Shown here one piece after another: positions 6,455-14,151 of a stretch of DNA of 23,571 nt. The stretch is taken from positions 1-23,571 of the forward strand of contig CAMWRB010000002.1 of NCBI GenBank assembly GCA_947176545.1, in the 5' to 3' direction. How positions within the stretch are numbered: position 1 is the first letter of the stretch; each line of letters begins with the position of its first letter. This stretch comes from an uncultured Porphyromonadaceae bacterium. Lineage in GTDB: Bacteria > Bacteroidota > Bacteroidia > Bacteroidales > Muribaculaceae. The translations under genes were made by a program, and so were the position numbers. The notes under the pieces are model-generated. The model made no database searches. It was given only the letters and a program-made list of their open reading frames with translations, and was not told where the DNA came from.

Positions 6455-9058
6455 ATGAATAAAGTTATAAGGAATCTGTTTTTCACTGCCGCGGTGTCGG
6501 TGTCGGGTCTGTCAGCCGTTATGGCGTTCCCGACATATCAGGATGTCGCCGATACCGATGGCGGAGTCGCGGCCGATGTGCCCGTGCAATCCGAAACCGA
6601 ACGATTGATAGATAAGGCGACTTCGGGATACAAAAATCTGAAGTTTATCCAATACGACGGTGTGACCGAGGATACGCTTTATCCGGAGGCCATCACCGTG
6701 TATGAGGATGTGAGAGCGGTGTTGGGGACGCCCGAAATCGAGCCGTCGGATGTGACGCGCTTCAAGGGGATACTCCTCGACCTCAGCGACCTGTTGCGTC
6801 GCGGCTCCGTGTATTACTCCAACAAGGGCGATATGGGTGAGATGACGCGTTATGCCACCGCCTATGTCGACTTGCGCACCGACCCTCTGATGCGTGATAT
6901 GTCATTCGGCGGAGGCGATGCCGACCTCTATCCGTCGCTCGTGTATTGCGCCGCCTCGGGAGCGTACAACAGCGGCAACTATGGCAAGGCCGTGGATTAT
7001 CTGGAGGAGTATCTGACCACCGGTGCCGCGGAGCGTCGCGAGCAGGTGTCGCTCTTCCTGGCTCAGGCGTGCCTCAACGCCAAGTGTCCCGAGAGGGGAC
7101 TGGAGAGGGTGATAGCGGCGACGGAGCAGTATCCCGCCAACTTCAATCTCCTGATGCTTGCCCTGCAGAACTGTCTGGAGTGTGGGGAGACTGAGCGTAT
7201 GCAGCCGTTGCTGACCAAAGCGCTGGCCATGCGTCCCGACGATGAGCAGCTGCTCATGGCACAGGGCCGTATCTTCGAGGATGAGGGTGACTATTCCTCA
7301 GCTATCGACATATATCAGCGGCTGTATGAGCAGAAACCCAACAGTCTTGCCGTCAATCAGCATCTGGCACTCTGCTACTATAATCTGGCGGCCGACTATT
7401 ACAACAAGTCCCTGATGGCCGGCGATGACAAGGCTGCCAAGCGGTATTCGCGTCAGTCGCAGGCCTACTTCTCAAGCGCGGAGAAAAAGCTTGAGACAGT
7501 TGTGGAGAATGACCCGACCAATCCGAAATATCTCAGGGCTCTGGCCATAACCTACGGATGTCTCGGGGACAAAACACGCCTTGACGAGCTCAACGTCCGC
7601 CTGCAGGCTCTCGGCATACCGCCTATGCCTATGAACGGTATGCCCGAATCAATAGCCTTTTCCGACGGCAAGAGCGGCTCAGGCGGCAGCGGTTCGTCTG
7701 CAGGCGCCGTTCCCGACTTCCAGCAATTCGCTCAGGGATATGTGGAGCGTGAGCTGTCCGGATGGGTCAAGCGCGGTGAGTTTGAGAAAACCGAAGACTA
7801 CGAGAAGCGTGTCAGCAAGGATAACGTCTATCAGCAGTATCAGATGTTGTGCAAGCGGGCCGAGAGCGATTATCTGCGCAAGTATGCCGGCCGTCTGAGG
7901 ATAAATGACCTCACGCTCGAACCGTATGATGTGGACAATGAGAGCTATATGATAAACTCCGCAATGGGACCAATCGTGGTGCACGTTCCGCTCAAGAATA
8001 AGGAGGCCGAGGCCTTCAAGTCCTCATGGAACTCCATCCAGCTCCGCAATCCGAAATATTTCATCAAGGACAACCGTGTGGCGATTGCCTCAGTGGAACT
8101 TGTCACCTCCGGCGGAAAGACCTATCGTTACGATGCCGGTCAGGCAGCCGATTACGACTTCACGGATGTGGCGATAGATATGTCCTCGTTTCTGGCTCAG
8201 GGTAATTCACGCCGTGACCGTACGGAGACAGGCAAGGGTTCTTCGGGCAGCAAAGGAAAGGTGCTCCGCGCGAAGAGCGATGTCGATGAGGGCATACCGG
8301 TGACGAGCCGTAAGGCCGAGAAGAGCATAGCGCTCATCATAGCCAATGAGGACTACAAACAGGTCTCCAATGTAGAGTCGGCTCTCAACGACGGTGAGAC
8401 GTTTGCCAAGTATTGCACCATGACTCTCGGCATTCCGGAGAGTCAGGTGATGCTCTATGAGAATGTCACCTATGCGGAGATGCTGGGAGCGTTGCGCAAG
8501 CTGCGTCAGCTCACGGATGCACTCGGCGACGGTGTCGATGTCATATTCTATTATGCCGGCCACGGCTTCCCCGACGAGGGTAGCAAGGAGGCATACCTTC
8601 TTCCGGTCGATGGCGACGGATTTACCTCCGCCACATCCTTCTCGCTCAAGAAACTCTACTCTGATTTGGGTTCGATGGGGGCCGATAATGTGATGGTATT
8701 CCTCGACGCCTGCTTCAGCGGTGCGACACGAGATGGAGGAATGCTTGCCGAGGCCCGTGGTGTGGCTCTGAAGCCCCGTGTCTCCGAGCCGGATGGTAAT
8801 ATGTTCGTGCTCAGTGCAGCCAGCGACCAGGAGACAGCCCTCCCTTATCGCGAGAAGAATCATGGCCTCTTCACCTACTTCCTGCTAAAAAAACTGCAGG
8901 ATACCAAGGGTAATGTCACCCTCCGCGACCTCAGTCAGTATGTGGAGGAGATGGTCAGGAAAAACTCTCTGACCGTCAATCAGAAGCTCCAGACTCCGCG
9001 CACGAGCGTGTCAGGCCGTATGGGTGAGATATGGGGCTCGAAACGTCTGCGTCCGTGA
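6455..9058 (+). CDS. Secreted TPR-caspase (peptidase C14 family)
   Basis: This is an 867-residue putative cysteine protease. A signal peptide (MNKVIRNLFFTAAVSVSGLS, cut near VMA-FP) predicts export. Residues about 150-400 are TPR-like helices, for example EQLLMAQGRIFEDEGDYSSA, followed by a Gly/Ser linker. Residues 431-560 are a domain shared with the upstream propeller protein. The caspase-like domain, about 620-860, begins with IALIIANEDYKQ. It has the catalytic histidine in YYAGHGF (H703) and the catalytic cysteine in FLDACFSG (C753), 50 residues apart as expected for C14 enzymes. Bacterial caspase homologues are often cytoplasmic effectors of cell death or signalling; a signal peptide argues against that here. 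Cleavage preference is not readable from the sequence. It is the fourth gene of the run, 68 bp before the DUF4384-like gene. Confidence 0.9.
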   Translation: MNKVIRNLFFTAAVSVSGLSAVMAFPTYQDVADTDGGVAADVPVQSETERLIDKATSGYKNLKFIQYDGVTEDTLYPEAITVYEDVRAVLGTPEIEPSDVTRFKGILLDLSDLLRRGSVYYSNKGDMGEMTRYATAYVDLRTDPLMRDMSFGGGDADLYPSLVYCAASGAYNSGNYGKAVDYLEEYLTTGAAERREQVSLFLAQACLNAKCPERGLERVIAATEQYPANFNLLMLALQNCLECGETERMQPLLTKALAMRPDDEQLLMAQGRIFEDEGDYSSAIDIYQRLYEQKPNSLAVNQHLALCYYNLAADYYNKSLMAGDDKAAKRYSRQSQAYFSSAEKKLETVVENDPTNPKYLRALAITYGCLGDKTRLDELNVRLQALGIPPMPMNGMPESIAFSDGKSGSGGSGSSAGAVPDFQQFAQGYVERELSGWVKRGEFEKTEDYEKRVSKDNVYQQYQMLCKRAESDYLRKYAGRLRINDLTLEPYDVDNESYMINSAMGPIVVHVPLKNKEAEAFKSSWNSIQLRNPKYFIKDNRVAIASVELVTSGGKTYRYDAGQAADYDFTDVAIDMSSFLAQGNSRRDRTETGKGSSGSKGKVLRAKSDVDEGIPVTSRKAEKSIALIIANEDYKQVSNVESALNDGETFAKYCTMTLGIPESQVMLYENVTYAEMLGALRKLRQLTDALGDGVDVIFYYAGHGFPDEGSKEAYLLPVDGDGFTSATSFSLKKLYSDLGSMGADNVMVFLDACFSGATRDGGMLAEARGVALKPRVSEPDGNMFVLSAASDQETALPYREKNHGLFTYFLLKKLQDTKGNVTLRDLSQYVEEMVRKNSLTVNQKLQTPRTSVSGRMGEIWGSKRLRP

Positions 9059-9069
9059 CGATACCGGCC

Positions 9070-9096
9070 GCAGACAGACGGACAAGGTCTGCTTTT
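9070..9096 (+). terminator. Weak hairpin with short T run between caspase and DUF4384-like genes
   Basis: GCAGAC (9070-9075) pairs with GTCTGC (9087-9092) across an 11-nt loop and is followed by TTTTG. The stem is only 6 bp, so it would be a partial attenuator at most within the cluster. Confidence 0.25.
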
Positions 9097-9126
9097 GTGC
9101 AGTTGATATAATGTATTGATACAACT

Positions 9127-9996
9127 ATGAGAAAGATATTATTATTGCTGATGCTCGCAGGGATGACGGTATGCCAGGCGGCGGATATCGTAAGTGTGTC
9201 GGGTGAGGCTACTTATTATGATGACGGCACCAAATCGAAGGTCGAGTGCATGAGGCTTGCCGCCGAGCAGGCCCGCATAGATGCGCTGGCACGAGAGTTC
9301 GGCACCATAGTCTCTCAGGATATACTTCAGTCGGACCGCATATCCGGCAACCGGGAGACCAACGACTTCCTCGCCCTCTCCACCACCGAGGTCAAGGGTG
9401 AATGGGTGGCTGACGACGGCGAACCGAAGTATGATATTTCGCACGATGCCGACGGCAACCTGATAGTCACATGCCGCGTCCGCGGTAAGGCCAAAGAGAT
9501 ATCCAACCAATCGTCAGCCTTCGAGGCGAGTGTGCTGCGCAACGGCACGGACCTCCGCAATGCCGACAACCTGTTCCGCGACGGCGATGATATGTATCTC
9601 TATTTCCGCGGAGCGGTCGATGGGTATGTCAATGTGTTCCTGCAGGATGAGAGGGGGGATGTCTATCTTCTTCTGCCCTATCCGCGCGACGCAAAGACGC
9701 GTGTGGCCGTGAGCAAAAACCGTGAATACATATTCTTCAGTCGGGAGCGCGCCCGGGACAACGGCGGTAATGATGCCGCTGTTGAGGAGATGATACTGAC
9801 AGCTCCGGACAACCCGGAATACAACCGCCTCTATGTCCTCTTCTCACCCGAATCTTTCTCGCGTCCCGTCATGGAGGATGGGGGAGGACTCCCGGTGATG
9901 AAGAGTGAGGCCTTCAACAAGTGGTTGCTCAAGACCCGGCGCAACGACCCCCGCATGGGTGTCAAGGTGATGAACCTGCAGATAGCCCCGCGATAG
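9127..9996 (+). CDS. Secreted protein with LPP20/FlgT-like N-terminus and DUF4384-like domain
   Basis: This 289-residue protein has a signal peptide (MRKILLLLMLAGMTVCQA, cut before ADI). Residues about 22-125 begin VSGEATYYDDG. They continue with an alanine-rich helix (RLAAEQARIDALAREFGT) and end in a strand VTCRVRGKAKEI, the layout of FlgT N-terminal and LPP20-type envelope domains. Residues about 145-285 have LFRDGDDMYLYFRGAVDGYV and DVYLLLPYP, which fit DUF4384, a beta domain often encoded beside or fused to caspase-type proteases. It follows the caspase gene at 68 bp on the same strand, which supports a functional tie. No catalytic residues are apparent; a binding or accessory role in the envelope is inferred. 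Confidence 0.75.
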   Translation: MRKILLLLMLAGMTVCQAADIVSVSGEATYYDDGTKSKVECMRLAAEQARIDALAREFGTIVSQDILQSDRISGNRETNDFLALSTTEVKGEWVADDGEPKYDISHDADGNLIVTCRVRGKAKEISNQSSAFEASVLRNGTDLRNADNLFRDGDDMYLYFRGAVDGYVNVFLQDERGDVYLLLPYPRDAKTRVAVSKNREYIFFSRERARDNGGNDAAVEEMILTAPDNPEYNRLYVLFSPESFSRPVMEDGGGLPVMKSEAFNKWLLKTRRNDPRMGVKVMNLQIAPR

Positions 9997-10153
9997 CGGA
10001 TTGCTGCACGATAGCGGATAGACCCGTGAAAGCGGATAGATAAGTCGAATAAGTCGAATAAGTCGTATAAGTCGAATAAGATTTATATATCTTATATATC
10101 TTATAAATCTTATACATCTTATAAATCATATAAATCATACATAATCTTATAAA
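9995..10153 (+). repeat. Degenerate 9-bp tandem repeat filling the gap after the DUF4384-like gene
   Basis: The array starts at the stop codon (9994-9996) and stays in a 9-bp register through about position 10080. AGCGGATNN occurs at 9995, 10013 and 10031 (18 bp apart), then AAGTCGAAT-type units at 10042, 10051, 10060 and 10069. After an AT-rich centre (10081-10090) the same kind of unit runs in the opposite sense as CTTATATAT, CTTATAAAT, CTTATACAT and so on from 10091 to about 10153. The two halves are inverted, since AATAAG faces CTTATA. It holds no ORF and no TAnnTTTG promoter. Confidence 0.85.
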
Positions 10154-10164
10154 CCAAAAACACA

Positions 10165-10788
10165 ATGAAAAGATTGATTATTGGCCTTATGGCCGTGATG
10201 ATGTTGCTTCCCATCTATTCGGAGGCTACCAACAAACAGCTTGAAAAAGCACGTAAGAAAGAGTTCGCTCAGAAACTCAAGGAGTATAAGAAAGGTAAAT
10301 GGGAGGTATTGGGCAGCCGTACACTCGACTACGCACTGGCCAATCATTATGACCGCCTGAATACTCTCGGTGAGGATGCTCACGAGGTTGAGGGTATCTC
10401 CACACGCACCAAGTCAAAGAATAACGGCAAACAGGCTGCTATCAACAATGCCGTAATCACCTACGCCCAGGAGGCCGGCAGTACACTGCAGGGTCGTGTG
10501 GTCAGCGATATGAACGCCAATGGTGCAGACCCCGCCGGTGAGTTCGACAACTTCTATGCAGCCTACGAACGTCTGGTTGAGAAGGAGATTCGTGGTGAGA
10601 TGGAACCCTCGTTCACCATAATTCGTACCAATCCGGACGGAACGTTTGAAATCCGCACCTATTTCATCATCACCGAGAGCGCTGCCGCCAAAGCACGTAT
10701 GCGCGCACTCGAACAAGCTATGAAGGACTCCGAGGCGGCACAGAAGTATGCCGGCAAGATTACGGAGTTTGTTAAGGAAGGATTTTGA
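10165..10788 (+). CDS. Small secreted LPP20-like protein, function unknown
   Basis: The 207-residue product has a signal peptide (MKRLIIGLMAVMMLLPIYSE, cut near SEA) and a very basic start to the mature chain (KARKKEFAQKLKEYKKGKW). The rest includes WEVLGSRTLDYALANHY, an alanine-rich helix (KQAAINNAVITYAQEAG) and GTFEIRTYFIITESAAAKAR, then a long C-terminal helix. Helix then strand ending in a conserved polar strand is the layout of LPP20-like proteins and also of the N-terminus of the previous gene's product, so the two may be distant relatives. No lipobox cysteine is present. It sits between two intergenic repeat arrays, 168 bp after the previous gene and 132 bp before the next, so co-transcription with its neighbours is less certain. 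Confidence 0.6.
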   Translation: MKRLIIGLMAVMMLLPIYSEATNKQLEKARKKEFAQKLKEYKKGKWEVLGSRTLDYALANHYDRLNTLGEDAHEVEGISTRTKSKNNGKQAAINNAVITYAQEAGSTLQGRVVSDMNANGADPAGEFDNFYAAYERLVEKEIRGEMEPSFTIIRTNPDGTFEIRTYFIITESAAAKARMRALEQAMKDSEAAQKYAGKITEFVKEGF

Positions 10789-10800
10789 TTTAGGTAGCAG

Positions 10801-10853
10801 GTAATAAGTAATAGATAATAAGTAATAAGTAATAAGCAATAGTTATTACTTAT
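10801..10853 (+). repeat. 7-bp tandem repeat ending in a perfect hairpin
   Basis: Six consecutive 7-bp units of the type GTAATAA (10801-10842) are followed by TTATTACTTAT (10843-10853). That is the exact reverse complement of ATAAGTAATAA at 10825-10835, giving an 11-bp stem with a 7-nt loop. All pairs but two are A-T and no T run follows, so it would be a weak terminator; mRNA 3' end protection is an alternative. Confidence 0.7.
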
Positions 10854-10868
10854 CGGTTATCAGGGATT

Positions 10869-10900
10869 TTTGTCGGGGAAGGTTTTGGGGAGTAATTTTT
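10869..10900 (+). promoter_or_regulatory. Possible promoter for the transglutaminase-like gene
   Basis: TTTG at 10869-10872 is followed after 20 bp by TAATTTTT (10893-10900), one base off the TAnnTTTG consensus. The start codon at 10921 would leave a leader of about 14 nt. It could allow separate expression of the last gene of the run. Confidence 0.35.
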
Positions 10901-10920
10901 TTAATGGAGAGAATTGAGAT

Positions 10921-12360
10921 ATGAAGAGAGCGGTATTAGTGGGGTCATTGATGACCGGAATTGTTCTGGCTGCACCTGCTGCGGCGCAGGAGAATCGAAA
11001 ATCGTTTGAGGAGTTCAGAAAGGAAATACTGAGCGGTTATTCCGATTTTCGCAAGACAATCCTTGACCATTATGCCGACTTTCTCAACGGGGAGTGGCAC
11101 GAATATGAGAGTCTCAACGGTGAACGCAGGGACAACACACCGAAACCTTCGAGAGTTCCGTCAGCGGAACCCTCGAAGGCTCCCGTGTCATCAGCTCCGG
11201 AGAAATCTCCGCAGAGTCCGGTGTCGTCACCGGCTGTCTCAGCTCCGTTCGGCAACCGCTCCGGTGAGGAGTCATTCGAGTTCTTCGGTTTGCCTATGAC
11301 GCTGCCGTATATCGATTTCAATATTTCATACAAGTTGGCCACCACGTCCGATTATGCCACGCAGTGGAAAGCGCTTGATAAAGCGAGCGTGGCCAAACGT
11401 CTGTCACCGGCCATCAGGCGTGTGGCCGAACAGACAGGCCTTAATGACTATCTGACCTATGAACTTGTCAAGGCGTATATAAATGCCAAATTTCCGCAGG
11501 CCGACGACTCGTCGAGATTATCCGCCATACATTATCTGTTGGCCAATCTCGGCTACGACGCCCGCATAGCGATGTCCGGAGGAGGTGCACCGATGCTTCT
11601 GCTGCCGTTCAAACAGACCATCTATGCGCGCAACTACATGATGTCAGGCAATGACAAATATTATGTATTTGCTCCCGACGGGTTCGACTATTCACGGCTC
11701 GGACGTGAGGGTATACGCACATGCACTCTCCCCCGCGATGCCGAAAAGGGTGATAAGTTCGACCTTGTGTTAGGTGAGCTGAAAATTCCGGTCAGTCCCA
11801 AAAGCTTCAGCTATGAATACGGCCCGCTAAGGCTTACCGGTGAGGTGAACGAGAATCTGATGCCCATACTGTATCACTATCCGCAGATGCCTATCGCCGA
11901 TTATGCCGTCTCCTGTCCTGACCCGGCGTTGCGAAAGCGACTCGTAGAGCAGGTGAGAGACGCACTCGGCAATCTCGACGGCGACGATGGAGTCGAAGCA
12001 CTGCTCGGATTTATGCACAATGTCTTCGACTATGCCACGGATGAAGAGAATCATGGTTTTGAGAAACCATATTTTCTGGAGGAGACTCTATACTATCCGA
12101 AAAATGATTGTGAGGACCGGGCTATCTTTTATACTTACCTGCTTTGGAACGCATTGGGACGTGAGGCTCAGCTGGTCTCATTCCCCGGACATGAAGCGGC
12201 GACCGTCCGGCTTGAAAATCCGGTAAACGGAACGGCCTACAACTATTCGGGCAAGACATTCTATATCTCTGACCCGACATTCATAGGCTCGCGGACAGGT
12301 ATGGTTATGCCGGTCTACAGGTTGGAGACCCCGAAAGTGGATTATACCTACTCGCGATAA
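10921..12360 (+). CDS. Secreted transglutaminase-like protein
   Basis: This 479-residue protein has a signal peptide (MKRAVLVGSLMTGIVLAAPA, cut after AAA). A helical segment follows (KSFEEFRKEILSGYSDFRKT), then a Ser/Pro-rich linker at about residues 75-110. The catalytic part has the cysteine in YPKNDCEDRA (C397), the histidine in FPGHEAA (H424) and the aspartate in YISDPTF (D451). The order and 27-residue spacings match the Cys-His-Asp triad of transglutaminase-like/papain-fold enzymes, which cleave or cross-link peptide side chains. It is the last gene of the CHASE2-caspase run, with a strong promoter of the next gene 17 bp downstream. Whether it acts as protease, amidase or transamidase cannot be told; a periplasmic or surface location is likely. 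Confidence 0.8.
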   Translation: MKRAVLVGSLMTGIVLAAPAAAQENRKSFEEFRKEILSGYSDFRKTILDHYADFLNGEWHEYESLNGERRDNTPKPSRVPSAEPSKAPVSSAPEKSPQSPVSSPAVSAPFGNRSGEESFEFFGLPMTLPYIDFNISYKLATTSDYATQWKALDKASVAKRLSPAIRRVAEQTGLNDYLTYELVKAYINAKFPQADDSSRLSAIHYLLANLGYDARIAMSGGGAPMLLLPFKQTIYARNYMMSGNDKYYVFAPDGFDYSRLGREGIRTCTLPRDAEKGDKFDLVLGELKIPVSPKSFSYEYGPLRLTGEVNENLMPILYHYPQMPIADYAVSCPDPALRKRLVEQVRDALGNLDGDDGVEALLGFMHNVFDYATDEENHGFEKPYFLEETLYYPKNDCEDRAIFYTYLLWNALGREAQLVSFPGHEAATVRLENPVNGTAYNYSGKTFYISDPTFIGSRTGMVMPVYRLETPKVDYTYSR

Positions 12361-12376
12361 TATTTTTCAACAGTTT

Positions 12377-12409
12377 TTTGGGTCTATATCAAAATAATTG
12401 GTATTTTTG
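12377..12409 (+). promoter_or_regulatory. Strong Bacteroidota promoter of the DUF6359 gene
   Basis: TTTG (12377-12380), 21 bp spacer, TATTTTTG (12402-12409): both boxes match the Bacteroidota consensus at normal spacing. Transcription should begin near 12415, giving a leader of about 75 nt. The -7 box runs into GCAGTTG, as does the promoter element before the GAPDH gene. Confidence 0.7.
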
Positions 12410-12491
12410 CAGTTGTTGCACCCGTTATAGCGAATAGCGGATGTGACATACTGTTATCTATCGGATTGTTTATTACCTAAATATTATCAAA

Positions 12492-14039
12492 ATGAAGAAA
12501 ACTTTACTTAGTTTGTTGGCTCTTATCGGTATGACCGGTATGGCCACTGCAGCTACCGGTTCAGCCGACAGCCCGCTGACCGTAGACCAGCTCATCGAGC
12601 AGGGACTTCCCGCCTCAACCGTACCCGATACATGGGTGACCGGTTATATCGTAGGTTGTATCGACGGCAAGTCAATCCAGTCAGACTGCAATTTCAGCGG
12701 CAGCAACTTCGCTACAGCCTCCAACATCCTGTTGGCCGGCTCCAGTTCTGAGGATGACTACACTTACTGCATCCCCGTACAGCTTCCCAACGGTGACATC
12801 CGCTCAGCTCTCAACCTCGTGGACCACCCCGAGAACCTCGGTCATCAGGTGACTCTCTGCGGCTCAAACGAGAAATACTTCGGTGTGAACGCCATCAAGT
12901 CAGTCAGCAAATATGAATGGGTAGGTGATGCTCCCGTAGCTGAAGAGAAGAATTACCCCTTGGAGGCTACCGGTTCAGCTGAGAAACCTCTGACTGTAGC
13001 TGAATTCCAGGCTGCTGTCAAGTACGGCACTTCAATCCCCAACACATACCTCAAGGGTGTGATTGTAGGTTATGTACCCGGTATGTCATTTGACGAGGGT
13101 GTCATCGGCACACTCGGTGCTGATGTATCAGCTACCAACATCCTTGTAGCTGCTGACGCAGAGCCTTCATCACTCGACGAGTGCGTGCCCATCCAGCTCC
13201 CCGCAGGTGCTGTACGCGACGCCATCAACCTTAAGGATAATCCCGGCAATCTCGGCAAGACCATCACTCTCGTAGGTGTACACACACCCTACTTCGGTCA
13301 GACAGGTCTCAAGGAGGTTTCCGCTTACGCTTTCGGTGACGATGAGATTGAGACTCCCGTTGAGCCGACTCCCGGTGTGGACGCATTCTATGCAGGTCTC
13401 GTAACTTCTGACGAAGGCTGGACATTCGATAACGTCAAAATGTCTGAGGGTCTGAACTACGTATGGAAATGGGTGTCAGGTGACTACGGTGCATATCTGA
13501 ACGGTAGCGCATACAACAAGAAACCTTACGCAGCCGAGTCATACGCCATCTCACCCGTCATCGACCTGACAATGGTGAAGAGTGCTACCGTATCATTCGA
13601 CCATGCAGCCAAATTCCAGACCAACCTCACCAAGGACTGCAAGCTCGTGGTACGCGAAGCCGGTGCCAAGGAGTGGAAGGAACTGACTATCCCGACATGG
13701 CCGACAGCCGGTTCATGGACATGGGTCAATTGCGGTGACATCGACCTGAAGGATTATGTAGGCAAAGCCATCGAATTCGGTCTGAAGTATGTATCCACCA
13801 GCTCAGATGCCGATACATGGGAGGTTAAGAACTTCTTCGTGAATGCCGGAGGTGGCTCAGGTGTCGAGGAGGTTATCGACGTATTCGGCGGTGTATATGT
13901 GGAGGGCAACAATATCGTTGCTCCCGCTGATGCAAAGGTATTCAGCCTCAATGGCGTGGCTACAGGCACAAACGGTCTTGCAAACGGTATCTACATCGTG
14001 GTAAGCGGCAACAAGGCTGTCAAGGTCTTAGTCAAGTAA
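12492..14039 (+). CDS. Secreted protein with two DUF6359 domains, choice-of-anchor J domain and sorting tail
   Basis: The 515-residue protein has a signal peptide (MKKTLLSLLALIGMTGMATA). Two tandem copies of a DUF6359 domain follow: residues about 21-148 (SADSPLTVDQL ... TWVTGYIVG) and about 159-282 (SAEKPLTVAEF ... TYLKGVIVG). In both copies VQLPNG or IQLPAG is followed by an N-L-G motif. Residues about 295-452 fit a choice-of-anchor J beta-sandwich (GWTFDNVKM ... SYAISPVIDL ... TVSFDH). The last 50 residues end LANGIYIVVSGNKAVKVLVK, the pattern of Por/T9SS type A sorting tails. It has its own promoter and strong terminator, so it is a single-gene unit, and its codon choice resembles that of the GAPDH gene, which suggests high expression. 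The role, possibly binding at the cell surface, is unknown. Confidence 0.8.
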   Translation: MKKTLLSLLALIGMTGMATAATGSADSPLTVDQLIEQGLPASTVPDTWVTGYIVGCIDGKSIQSDCNFSGSNFATASNILLAGSSSEDDYTYCIPVQLPNGDIRSALNLVDHPENLGHQVTLCGSNEKYFGVNAIKSVSKYEWVGDAPVAEEKNYPLEATGSAEKPLTVAEFQAAVKYGTSIPNTYLKGVIVGYVPGMSFDEGVIGTLGADVSATNILVAADAEPSSLDECVPIQLPAGAVRDAINLKDNPGNLGKTITLVGVHTPYFGQTGLKEVSAYAFGDDEIETPVEPTPGVDAFYAGLVTSDEGWTFDNVKMSEGLNYVWKWVSGDYGAYLNGSAYNKKPYAAESYAISPVIDLTMVKSATVSFDHAAKFQTNLTKDCKLVVREAGAKEWKELTIPTWPTAGSWTWVNCGDIDLKDYVGKAIEFGLKYVSTSSDADTWEVKNFFVNAGGGSGVEEVIDVFGGVYVEGNNIVAPADAKVFSLNGVATGTNGLANGIYIVVSGNKAVKVLVK

Positions 14040-14086
14040 TCGCTGACAGAACGTCAGGAAACAGCTTTACGCTGTTGAAATAAATC

Positions 14087-14120
14087 AAATGGTGTCTCCG
14101 GTCGGGGACACCATTTTTTT
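14087..14120 (+). terminator. Intrinsic terminator after the DUF6359 gene
   Basis: A 13-bp stem, AAATGGTGTCTCC (14087-14099) with GGGGACACCATTT (14104-14116), has one G-U pair and a GGTC loop. A run of T residues continues to 14120. This is a textbook rho-independent terminator on the plus strand. Confidence 0.9.
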
Positions 14121-14151
14121 GCTTCCTTTACGAGATTGGTCGCTGAAAAAG

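Noticed and set aside
8207..8863. 218-codon open frame on the minus strand inside the caspase gene
   Set aside because: It is antisense to the conserved catalytic domain and has no recognisable domain or start context.
9995..10153. CRISPR array
   Set aside because: The repeats are 9 bp, contiguous and degenerate, with no spacers and no cas genes.
2208..12360. Cytoplasmic anti-phage abortive-infection system built on a caspase
   Set aside because: The caspase and the other soluble products carry signal peptides, and no nucleotide sensor, gasdermin, nuclease or other defence gene is present.
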